A stretch of 64,000 nt of DNA from Chrysoporthe austroafricana (lineage: Eukaryota > Ascomycota > Sordariomycetes > Diaporthales > Cryphonectriaceae). Under the pieces are notes generated by a model. That model ran no database searches, was not told the origin of the DNA, and saw only the letters and a program-made list of their open reading frames with translations. Of this stretch, positions 35,019 through 47,100 are shown piece after piece (the first letter of the stretch is position 1; every line of letters starts with the position of its first letter). A program made the position numbers and the translations under genes. The DNA is taken from assembly GCA_001051155.2 (NCBI GenBank), contig JYIP02000009.1:124001-188000 (forward strand), written 5' to 3'.

Positions 35019-38000
35019 ATGGAGCCAATTGCCATCATTGGCATGTCCTTCAAGTTTCCTGGTGGCGCGGAAACTACAGAAGAGTTCTGGAATATGCTGG
35101 TTGAAAGGCGGAACGCCGCCACCGAGGTACCCAAATATCGGTTCAACATTGATGCATTCTGGCATCGAGATAGTAGGAAGCAGAATATAGTAAGTGGAGG
35201 ACTCCAGATATGAGAAAATAAGCTTGAAATTAACCTCTGTAGATCAATACACGGGAAGGCCACTTCCTGACGAGTGATGTGAAGAATTTCGACGCCGGTT
35301 TCTTCTCCATGGCACCACATGAAGTCTTATCCATGGATCCGCAACATCGTGGTTTCATGGAAACGACGTACCACGCCTTTGAGAACGCGGGTCTACGCAT
35401 GGAAGATATTGCTGGAACCAAGACATCTGTTCATGTCGGATGTTTTACAAGCGACTTTGCTTCGATGCAGTGCAGGGATATCCAGAGCATTCCTAAGTAC
35501 AACGCCCTAGGCACTGCCGGCTCAATGCTGGCGAATCGCATCAGCTGGTTTTATGATCTCCGTGGTGAGAGCATATTCATCGACACGGCATGCTCCAGCA
35601 GTATGGTCGCTATGGCGCTTGGTTGCCAATGTCTGAGATCAGGAGAGTCCGACGTTGCTGTCGTTGGCGGCTCCAACCTCATTCTGATTCCCGAATTCGG
35701 TATCTCCCTCAGCAATATGGGCATGCTCTCACCAAGCGGCCGGTGCCATAGCTTTGATGCTAAGGGAGACGGCTATGGGCGTGGTGAAGGGTTCGCTACC
35801 CTGATTCTTAAGCCCTTATCGAAGGCAATTGCCGATAGAAATCCCGTTCGAGCCTTGGTGCGTTCTGTCGGCATGAACCAGGACGGTTATACGAGCAGTG
35901 GGATCACTCAGCCAAGCAAAAACATGCAGGTGCAGCTCATCCGCGAGACATACCGCAAGGCCCGTTTGGATATGAAGCACACGCGCTTCTTTGAAGCTCA
36001 CGGAACAGGTACTCCAGTGGGTGATCCTATTGAGGCTAGGGCTATTGGAGAGGCCTTCTTCAAATATCGGTCCAAAGAGGACCCCATCTACGTGTAAGTC
36101 CGAGCGTAATCATCTTGACCTAAGCTTACGTATTGACGACATTGAAAAGGGGAGCTGTCAAATCCAATGTGGGACATTTGGAGGGCACCAGTGGACTTGC
36201 TGGTGTCGTTAAAGCCGTCTTGGCCCTCGAAAGGGGCGTGATTCCTCCCAACGCCAATTTCGAAAAACTCAATCCACAAATAGATGCCGATTTTTTCAAT
36301 CTCAGATTCCCGACAGAATGCATCCCATGGCCAATGGCTACAGATCCGATCCGAAGGGCATCTGTCAACTCATTCGGATTCGGGGGATCCAACTCTCACG
36401 TAGTCTTAGAAGCAGCCGATGGCTACCTTGAAACTCTAGTTCACCAGCAGCTGCGCTCTCTGTCCATACCGAGCCGACTTGAGCACTTATCATCGACGAC
36501 TCTTTCTCCGATGCATTTCAACAACAGATCTATCACTAATGGCTCGAGCACCAATGGCTCTATCCCCAGCAGCCTCAGTATTAATGAGTCCATCGTCAAT
36601 GGTTCTGCCACCAACGAATCTGTCGATAGCTGTGGCATTCACGGTACTAATGGATACATCCACCCCTCCACTACCAACGGGCCCTCCAATGGCTGCGTCA
36701 ATGGATCTTCGGGTAACATGCCCCAGCCCAAACTTCTGATACTATCTGCGTCCGAAGAGGACGGCATTGCGAGGCAGGCCCGGGGTCTCTCAGAGTTTCT
36801 ATGTCGCATACAACCCAAGGATGACCGTACCCAGGTACTTGAAGATATCGTATTCACTCTGAACACACGCCGCACGATGCTGGAGTGGAAATCGTACAAG
36901 GTTCTCGGCTCACTTTCCGAGCTTGCAAACCTGGGAGATTCGCATTCAAGGCCGTTTCGGAGGTCTGACCGGACCAGGCCGCATCTCGGCCTCGTATTTA
37001 CTGGTCAAGGAGCCCAGTGGCCCAAAATGGGCTATGAACTGGTCGGATGGCCAGTCTTTAGAGCTAGCTTGGTGCGCTCGCAGGAGATATTGTCCAACCT
37101 CGGTTGCGAGTGGTCTATCGTTGGTAAGCCAACATCTAACTCATGTATCCCCCTCAAGTCTTGTTTTCAGATTGAAAGGTCTAGAGGAAACATACTAATT
37201 ACCTGACGCAGACGAGCTTGCCGCCGACGGTGCCACAAGTCGCGTGCATATTCCAGAATTTAGCCAAGCGATGACTACTGCCGTTCAACTTGCTCTAGTG
37301 GATCTGCTTCGTTTTCTTGCCATGAAGCCATCCGTCGTTGTTGGTCATTCATCTGGAGAAATTGCAGCGGCTTATTGTGCAGGATTTCTCTGTCAAGAGT
37401 CTGCCATGAAAGTTTCGTATTTCAGGGGCAACCTGGCTTCAAAGCTTGCACGGGATTCCAAATCTAGTCCATATGGAATGGCCAGCGTGGGCATTTCCGC
37501 AAGCGAGCTTCCTCTCGCGCTTACGGAGCTTCAAGAACAGATACCAAACCTATTCGATGCGACAAAAATCACCATCAGCTGCATTAATTGTCCCACCAAC
37601 ACAACCGTCTCTGGACCCGTTGCTTCTCTCGATGTCTTCGTAAATCATCTGAATTCGAAGCGTATTTTCGCGAGGAAACTTAAAGTCGACGTGGGCTACC
37701 ATTCCCCACAGATGAACTTGGTGTCCGCCAAGTACCTCGAACATCTTTCCAATCTTCGTCCCGGAATACCTGTCGATGAGACTAGAATGGTCTCAACCGT
37801 TGAACCAGGCCTTATTAACGTTGATACTGTCTGCTCAGGTGAATACTGGGTTCGAAATATGGTATCTCCAGTTCGATTTAGTGACGCTATGGACTTCTGC
37901 TGTATGAATTCCAATGCAGGAGGGGTGACAAAATTCATCGACAGATCCCATACACGGAACATCTTCATCAACGCATTACTTGAGATCGGACCACACACAG

Positions 38001-41000
38001 CTCTCCAGGGACCACTCCGGGAAATTTTGACAGTTCACAAGAGGGCTGACCTTCATTATACGTCCTTTCTCGTGCGGAACAAACCCGCAAACACAACGGT
38101 CCTCGAAGCGATCGGACAATTATTTGTTCGAAACTTCGAGGTTGATCTGAGCAAGACAGGACATGTCGACACGAACAAGCCGCGAGAGCCTCGCATAGTA
38201 GTTGATCTGCCTCAGTATCCTTTCAACCATTCCGTTGTCCACTGGGAAGAGTCCAACAGGTCGAAAGCGTTTCGATCAAGGAAACATCGACATCATCCAC
38301 TCCTTGGCTCTCAAATGATAGACTGGAATCCGTCAGATGCCAAGTGGAGTCTTACCATCAAGAAAGAGGAGATGCCATGGGTATCTGATCATCGACTTCA
38401 TGGAAGTATGTGGTATCCTGCTGCCGGCATGGTGGTTATGGCGGTTGAGGCCCTCAAGCAACTTCTACCCGACGACAAATTTGACTTTGAGCTTCAGAAC
38501 GTTTCATTTACTGCGCCCATTATCGTACGTGAGGAATCTTCTGGTACGGAAACTCAGATCAGCATGATCCCGTTATCGAAAGCCAAAAGGGTCCAGGAAA
38601 CAGATTACAAATTCAGAATCTTTTCCAGAAAGAATGACGAGAGCTGGACCGAGGTCTGTGATGGTACCATTTCTCCGCAGAGGGCACGGCGGGCCGCTTT
38701 CGACGTCAACAAGCAGGATGAAGAGGAGCACAAGCGACAACAGGCACAGGTCGCAGTCAACCACGCAGTGGAGTCGTGCCAGAGCTCTCTTGAATCCCCC
38801 GAAATGTATCGCAAGATCGATGAAAACAGCGGACTGCAGTACGGTCCTTCATTCCAGGCTCTGACGCAAATACATTACGACGGGACTGGCCAAGCATACG
38901 CAGAATTATTGCCCCTTGATGAAGGGGTTGCGGAAACATCAAGGCCATATACCATCCACCCGTCCACTCTAGATTGCATTTTCCAATTAGCTATTCCAGC
39001 TCTAAGCGAGGGTCTTAAGAAGATGTTGCCAACACTTGTCCCTTCGCGCCTCACCCGACTGTGGATATCGCGAGAAGGGGCAGGCTTTGCTTCTTCCCCT
39101 GGTTCTGAGATCGTTCACGTCGACGCAAAGTGCTTGAGCAAGCGCAGTGCCATATCTTCAACCACAGTCTTGTCCAAGACTGGTGATTCTGATGAGATGA
39201 CTATCAGGGTCCAGGTTGAGGAGTTAGAGACGATTGAAGTCGCGCGAGATCGAAGCACCGAGGGCTCAGAACAAGGGTCAAGGTCCGTCACCCATGAGCT
39301 AGTCTGGAAAGTAGATCCAGCGCTCCTTGACGAGACAGAAATGTTCGAATACTGCTCACGGCATCGTGGGATTGGACCTGAGCCGAAGGAGTGGTACGAG
39401 AACGTCAGACTTATGCTCCTAGGTTTCGCTAATGAGGCCTTCGCTGAGATGCGAGCGTCGAAGCAGAAACCTCTTCAATCTATGGAAAAATATGTAACGT
39501 GGCTTCAGGGTGGACTTGACGCGTACTGGGCAGATCATCCCAACGGTTCCTTGCCTTCAGGGGTCCAGCTACAAAAGCTGGGCTACCACTTTGAATCCAC
39601 TGGCTATAGAGGTATCTTTGGCGTCCTAGTGGGCCGTCAACTCCGAGAAATTCTCACAGGCGAGGTTGATCCCTTGCAGACACTCTTCGCGGATCAGCAC
39701 GCTGTAGCAAACATCTACGAGGAAGTCAACAGGGCCGGGAAAGCGTTCCCGATGCTGCATGCTTACTTGGATGCCTTGGTTCACAAAGACCCTGGACTCC
39801 GATTCCTGGAGGTGGGTGCCGGGACTGGCGCTACCACGACCATGATTCTGGACACGATCGCGAATCCCGAGCAGGGCCCGCGATACGCGGAATATATGTT
39901 CACGGACATCAGCGGTTACTTCTTCGAAGCGGCACAGGAGAGGTTCAAATCGTTCGATCGGATCCAGTATCTCACCTTGGACATCGAACACGAAGACTTC
40001 GGGGCGCAGGATCTTGTCGCACAGAGGGAAGGCTCTTACGACGTTGTTGTGGCTGCAAACGTCTTGCATGCCACTAAAGACCTGCGAACCACGCTCTCCA
40101 ATGTTCGAAGGTTACTGAAACCCCACGGGAAGTTGATACTCTTAGAAATGACTACACCACGCAATATGGAGACAGGCTTCGTTTGGGGTACGCTGCCAGG
40201 ATGGTGGCTTGGCTCCGAAGACTTCCGACTTCAGAGCGCGGTCATCGAAGAAGGCCGCTGGGACCTCCTTCTCAAACAGGCGGGCTTCTCTGGGACAGAG
40301 CAAGTCTTCCCTGACTGGGACTTGGGTGTTTGTCATGGCTGGAGCCTCATGGTCTCCTCGGCCGTGCCAGACCTCGCATCGGCAGAGCAACGGGATGAGC
40401 CAACCACATCCATTCCGCCTAACGTAACGCTGATCGTTGATGAGATGCCTTCGGACCTGCAGATGCAGACCGCTAACTCTCTTCAGAACGCGTTGAAAGA
40501 CGTGGGGAACTTGATGAGATCAGAATTGGTGACTTTAGATCAGGTCTTTGCCATGTCTGATCAAGATATCGCAATTCGCCATTGTATCCTGTTGGCCGAT
40601 CTGGACAGAGCGCACTTGCACGACATAGAAGCGAGCGTCTTCCGATCCTACCAAAGGATTCTTACGGCATCCAAGTCTCTTCTTTGGGTACAGACATATT
40701 ATGGACATTCAAGCGCACCACCATATTTCTCTATGGTCGAGGGTCTCTGTCGTGTGGTCCGCAGTGAGCACCCTTTTGCCAGGATAATAACGCTGACGCT
40801 AGAGTCCGACACACGCCCCTCTGGACCAGAGAGAATAACGGCACAAATTTTGAAAGTCTTCAAAGTGTCAATCTCAAGTTCAGGTGCCGCAGATGGCAGT
40901 GTGGAAGAGGAATACATGGAGGTCTCAGGCTACCTATGCGTCAATCGCTTGCGTCAGGCTAAGTACCTGGATCAACATATATCTTCCCGGACACAGAATA

Positions 41001-43257
41001 TAGTGCGCTCACGAAAGTTTCGCTCAGGCCTCCCTATCAAACTGAATATCCAAGTTCCCGGGTTGTTGGACACTCTGGAATGGGTGGAGGACAAAATAGC
41101 CTATGATCCTCTTCTTTCAGACGAGGTCGAGATTGAAGTTCGAGCTATTGGTGTCAATTTCAAGGATTGCCTCACCCTCCTAGGTCGTGTCAATAGCGAC
41201 GTAATTGGATGCGAATGTGCCGGGCGAGTAGTTAGAGTTGGCAAATATGTCAAACGGTTCAAGGCGGGAGACCGCGTCGCTATGGGAATCTTGGGAACGT
41301 ATCGAAGCCTAATGCGAGCAAACGAGCGGTATGTCGTGGGGATACCGGAGTTCATGTCATGGGAAGACGCAGCAGGAGTGCCAGCTGCCTTTATGACGGC
41401 GTACTACAGCCTGTACAAAGTCGGCCGGCTGCAGAAAGGCGAGAAAGTACTAATCCATGCTGCGGCGGGTGGGACAGGACAGGCTGCTGTCCAGATTGCC
41501 CAACATATTGGAGCCGAGGTTTTTGCGACAGTTGGCTCGAAGCCGAAGAGAGACTTGTTGGTTAACCGGTATGGAATCCCAGAAGACCACATCTTCTACA
41601 GCCGCGACACGTCCTTTGCCGATGGAATCAAGCGCATAACCAATGGGCGAGGCGTCGATGTTGTTCTAAACTCGTTATCGGGCAAGTTGCTTGTTGCATC
41701 ATGGGAGATCATCGCACAATTCGGAAGATTTGTGGAGATTGGAAGAAAAGATATCGACACACGAGGATTTCTGCCTATGTTTCCATTCATAAAAAACGCC
41801 ATGTTTGCTGGTGTCGATCTAGCAGCCATGGTGGATGGGGAGGGCACGAGCCACTTGCATATTTTGCAAGACGTATTCGACATGATACGGTCTGGTATCC
41901 TCCGACCATCATATCCCGTACAACCCTTCCCTATTTATCAAGCCGAACATGCTTTCCGACTGCTGGTCAGCGGGAAGAGCACAGGCAAGCTTGTCCTTGT
42001 CACAGAGGACGATGCTGTGGTCCCTTTTAGGGAAAGCGACGACTCCGAATACCGCTTATCTACCGAAGCAACCTATGTGGTCGCTGGAGGATTGGGTGGT
42101 ATCGGACGTCAAATAACTCGATGGCTGGTACGGCGCGGAGCAACTAATATCCTCCTGCTTTCACGGTCCGGCGCGCAACAGGATTCGAACAAATTGAAAA
42201 TGATATTGGAGCTGGAGCAAAAGGGCGTCAACCTGCAGCATGGGGCTTGTGACATCACCGATCTGACTTCGGTACAAAAGGCGGTGGAAGTGGCGTCGAA
42301 GACGATGCCTCCAATTAGAGGATGTTTTCAGGCGGCCATGGTGATTAAAGTAAGACCATCTATCTGGAGGTATTGCGAAAATAGTCCGCTAACGAGAGTG
42401 GTGTGCAGGACAGAACGTTTACAGCCATGAATAGCAAGGACTGGCGTACGAGTGTCTTGCCCAAGGTGCAGGGCTCGTGGAATCTGCATACCGCTTTGCC
42501 GTCAGGAATGGACTTTTTCATTATGCTTTCTTCAGCTGTCTGCATCTTTGGCAACGCTGGACAGGCCAACTATGCTGCTGGCAATACATTCCAGGACGCC
42601 CTAGCTCGGCAGCGTGTCGCGAGTGGTGAAAAGGCCGTCGCGATCGATCTCGGCATGGTACTTGACGAAGGTTGGGTTGCGGAGAGGAAACAGGTGCATC
42701 AGAGAGTGATGCAATTCGACCAAGTGCTCCCCATCTCACAGCAAGACCTCTTCGCCATGTTCGACTACTATTGCAACCCTACCACCGTCTTCGTGTCCCC
42801 TACTGCGAGCCAAATCGTCACTGGACTCGAGCTACCTGCGTTGATCCTTCAAGCAGGACGACAGATTCCTGATGTAATGCAGAAGCCCCTGTTCCTTGCC
42901 ATGCACCAAGTCATGCCTGGCCGCGAGACCACTACAACTGCGGTTGCGAAAGCTCAAGATATTGCTGCTATGTTCGAAGAGGCTGAGACGCTCGAGGCAG
43001 CAGGCACAGCTGTCTCTGAGGCCCTGAACATCAAGCTGTGTAAGATATTGGGACTCGAAGCTGACACAAGGACAATCAATGAGCGGATGGACTCGTTCGG
43101 AGTGGACTCGCTCATTGCCCTGGAAATTCGGAATTGGCTGGCCAAGGAGATGCGCGCCGATCTGGCTGTATACGAGATTTTGGGTGATGTGAAGCTCATC
43201 GACATCGGAATGATGGCTGCTAGAAAGAGCGAGTTCCGACAGGCATGTTGGGAGTAG
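35019..43257 (+). CDS. Highly reducing polyketide synthase PKS-A (KS-AT-DH-cMeT-ER-KR-ACP)
   Basis: Iterative type I PKS that builds a reduced, C-methylated chain. Exons 35019-35189, 35243-36093, 36150-37123, 37212-42349, 42409-43257; 2660 aa, every junction in phase. Visible sites: KS Cys in DTACSSS (about residue 174), His in EAHGTGT and KSNVGH; AT Ser in GHSSG (about 712); DH His in DHRLHGSMWYP (about 1059) and Asp in LDCIFQ; methyltransferase SAM loop EVGAGTGATT (about 1532); ER nucleotide loop IHAAAGGTGQAA (about 2080); KR VVAGGLGGIG (about 2288) with the Ser/Tyr pair in LSSAVC..NYAAGN; ACP Ser in GVDSL (about 2610). No reductase or thioesterase domain is fused, so release must come from another protein. 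An Asn/Ser/Gly-rich insert of about 70 residues sits in the KS-AT linker (36517-36720). It looks fully functional. Confidence 0.95.
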
Positions 43258-44150
43258 ACTGCATCATTGAAAACCCTTTGCTGAAGCTATTCGTTAGAAT
43301 CTTTACTTTACTATACACATCCTACTATACACACCTCCCTTTGCGCATCCCCCTATGCGCATACGTAGCCAGTGACATGTTTGGCCGCGTATATCAAAAT
43401 CTCAAAAAAGCGCAGGAGGCTAGCAAGATCGTTTATCTTCTCTATGGCAGAACCTCTGCAATGACTCTACCAACCACTCAATTTTCAAAAACATTGACAA
43501 TACCTTGTGCCTACAAGCTGGCCCAATGCGAAAACATCCATTCCCATTGAACGATATGCACAGTTTTATGTTCAACACATCCTACCAACACCCCTCGCTG
43601 ACACCCCTTTTGGTCGTGCCCTTCCTAGTGCTATCTATGCCACAAAGTGGACCCAGAAAGGGCTCTCTTTAGTCTAGACAGAAATGGGGCATACAGGCCA
43701 GCGTGGGTAGCTGAAAGTTCAACGTGGGTAGGGAAATTGGACAAGGAATAAAACCTCGGCGTGGGTATGTCGCTGATCTCGGCTAAGCGCTAATTATTAT
43801 TGTATGTATATGCTTTGCATCTGATATACTTATCGTGGGTAGAAAATGGGGCATGCACATCAGCGTGGGTGGCGAAAAGTTCAACGTGGCGTGCGTGGGT
43901 GGGAAAGGTAGACACGGAATAAAACCCACTCAATTCGGGGTAGGTAGAGCGCTGATTTCGGCTAGGTACTACTTATTATTGTATGTACGTCTGTACATGC
44001 TTTGCATCTGATATACTGGGTACTCGTCGTGGGTAGAAAATGAGTTTCTCCGTATCTACTTCTACCCGCTTTTCCTACCCACGTTGAACTTTTAGCTACC
44101 CACGCTGAGCACTATGCACTCCTCACATATTTTGCATATGATGGTGTATA
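43258..44150. other. Spacer between convergent PKS genes
   Basis: 0.9 kb between the two PKS stop codons. About 410 bp of it is a MITE-like element (separate entry); the rest is 3' flank. No gene. Confidence 0.6.
43699..44107. mobile_element. MITE-like element with about 38-bp terminal inverted repeats
   Basis: The left end (43699-43736) starts CAGCGTGGGTAG and the right end (44071-44107) is its near-perfect reverse complement, with only a few differences over about 37 bp. The interior holds two imperfect direct copies (about 43680-43842 and 43843-44035, period about 163 bp) sharing GGGGCAT, AGTTCAACGTGG, GGAATAAAACC and TTTGCATCTGATATAC blocks. It is non-coding. It is best read as a small non-autonomous DNA transposon whose left arm was duplicated. 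I could not define a clear target-site duplication. Confidence 0.65.
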
Positions 44151-47100
44151 CTAAACCGAAGCTTCCACCCCCTTATGAATCTTATCTAGAATCTTGACAG
44201 CAAACGCCCTCAAGGTCCCTGCCCCCATAATGTCTAGCGTGGTAATACTCGCTGCCCCCAAGAGCTCCCCAAGTCCCCGTCGAACCCAGTTCCTAACTTC
44301 CATGGCTGCCAGCGAGTCGACACCGTACGTCCCCAGCGGCCGGTCCGGGTCCATCGCGTTTGTGAGTCCGAGCATTCGCTGCAGCTGCCTGTTCAGGACC
44401 TCCGTCACCGCCGCCAGCTTGGCCTGCTCTGTCGCCATGGTGCTCGGCCGGAGGAGCGTCCGGAGGGCCTGCAGATCCGTTCCGTCGTCGCCGCTCCTAG
44501 CATAATTTGATGTTGCTCCCTCAGGTCTGAACAGTGCCGCAAAACGCTGGTCACGACTGAGTGCCGACTCGGGGGGCTGCGGAAACACGAGGCCAGTGAT
44601 CATCTGGGCCGTCGTCGGGCGACGGCGAGCGTCTGAATGTTGTTGTTGCTGCTGCTGCTGGAGGAGGATCGACACTCGCAAAACCTTCTGGAGCAAGTCT
44701 GGGTCGATTCCACGGAGTATGCGTGCGTCCAGATGCTTCTCATAGAAGTCCTCACGCTCCGCAATAACGCCTACGCCCTCAACGATGCCTAGATCGATCG
44801 CGCACGCCGGCTGGCCGCGCTGCTGCCTGTATGTGGCGAAGGCATCTTGGAAGACGTTGCCTGCGGCGTAGTTTGCCTGCCCTCGCGTCCCGCTGACGCC
44901 CGAGCTGCTGGACAAGAGTGTGAAGAAGTCGAGTTCTAAGCCGAGCTTCTCGGCAGCGCTGTGCAGGTTCCACGTCCCCTTGATCTTGCAGTCGAGAGCC
45001 TGGTGGTATTCGTCGATGGTCATGGAGGAAAAGGGCCGGTCTCGCAGCACCATGGCGCCCTGGATGATTCCTGCAACCGGCTTCGTAGTTTGCTGGAACG
45101 CTCTCTCGACCTCCTCGGGGATAGTCACGTCCGCGACGAGGAGATCGATGTGCGCACCCAGTGCCTTGATCTGCTTGACCACCCGGACTGACTTGTCATC
45201 GCCATGACCGCTGCGCGATACGATGGCCAGATGTTTTGCACCGCATTTGGCCATGTAAACAGCCAGGGCTCCGCAGACGCCCCTCAGCCCGCCAACGAGG
45301 AGGAAGCAGGAATTCGCGCGGAAACGCAACGGCTTTGGAGCCATTCGAATCTGATAAGCAGTTCCCCCAATGAAGCGTTAGAAACACGGACAAAGACCAC
45401 CCACAGCAGCCATTAGCTCATCGAGGGAAAGGGTCGGCTCTTACCGGCACCTTGACGTCGGCACTGGCATCCCCACTAGACAGTACCATTTTGCCGATAT
45501 GCTTTCCGGAGCCCAAGATGCGTAACGCAGATATGGCATCTGTCCACGGGAATACATGCAAGGGCTTGATGGGACCGACATGACAAGCACTAATCAGGCC
45601 AAACAATTCCTTTATACATCTGTTGCATCGACAAGATCGCTGGTCAGCCTCGGGTTTCCTCACATGTATGTGCAAATTAGGAAAAGTAAGAGTCTGCACT
45701 TACCTGGCCACAAGCTCCTCCGAGGTCCGCTGCGGCGCCATGTCGACGGCATGAAAGGAAACATTTCGATCAAATGGCTCCATGGGTAAATGCTTCTGAT
45801 CAAAAATGTCTTTCTTGCCCACCTCAATCATGACACCTCCATCAGCAACGATCCGCAGCGACGCGTCGAGCATGTCGCCGGCCAGAGAGTTCAGTACGAC
45901 GTCCACACCACGCTTGTCAGTCACGCGCAGGATGTCGTCTGCGAAACCTGCATCCCGGGAGTGGAATACGCGGTCTTCAGGAAGCCCAAAGGTCGACTTC
46001 AGGAACTCTTTCTTCGGTGTACCAGCAGTGGCATAGATCTGTACAACGCCTTGTTATTAATCCAACCACAAACAAAACACATTGTTTTCTTGCCCAAGTT
46101 GTGTCCGGTCTGAAAGACTCACCTCTGCTCCGACATATCGGGCCAATTGTAGAGCGGCAATCCCAAGTCCCCCAGCTGCCGAATGTATCAAAACGCTCAT
46201 CCCGTCCTTCAGCCCTGCCAAATGAAAGAGGGCGTGGATGGCCGTTAAGTAGACCGATAACAGACTAGCAGATTCCTCAAACGTTATCCCATCCGAGATG
46301 CGATGCGCTCTGGCCGCTGAGACTCGCACCCTGTTGGCAAAACACTTATCGCACAACGCAACCACGCGGTCGCCAACGGCAAATACGTCCTCATTCACAC
46401 CGGCGCCAACGCGCCTCACAACCCCGGCAGCCTCTCCACCCATGGCGTGGTCGTTCCCGGGCACGATCCCCATCGTGACCACGATGTCCTTGTAGTTGAG
46501 CCCGGCCGCCACCACCTCGATCTCAACCCACCCGTCCGGTAACAGCGCCTCCTCCTCATCGGAGGATACTTCAGACCATCGGAGCGAGTCGATGTTGCCC
46601 AGGTGTCCGGCGCCGAGCTGCACCGTGGTGGGGTGCGCGTGCAGGTCCGTCTCGATGATGGGCGCGTCCTTGTCATCGTCGTCCTGCTGCAGGGCCGTTG
46701 CCGCCGCGTCGGGGACCACGCGGCTAATGTGCAGTACTGCCCCGCCGGAGGAGGGTGAGCGTGAGACAAATTCGGAGTCTTCCGACTGGACTTCTTGGCA
46801 GAGTAGGTTGAGACATGTGGCGATGGCCAAGATGGCGTTATGGTCCGATGATTCCACATCCAGCGTCATCAGCCGGAGGCCCTCCTCGGCGCGCACAGTG
46901 CGGAAGAGTCCTGATATGGCCGCACGGGTGGGTTGCGAGACGTCGAGCTGTGCGCCCGAAGTGACCCAGAGGATGCGTGACTCCTGGGCGATGAGTTGTT
47001 GGAGTTGAAGCCACTGCTTCTCGTCGAGCATATCTATGACAGGCTCGGATACTTCGTCTAGGACGAGGATAGGCGTCCCTGTTACTAAGACTTCTTCCTC

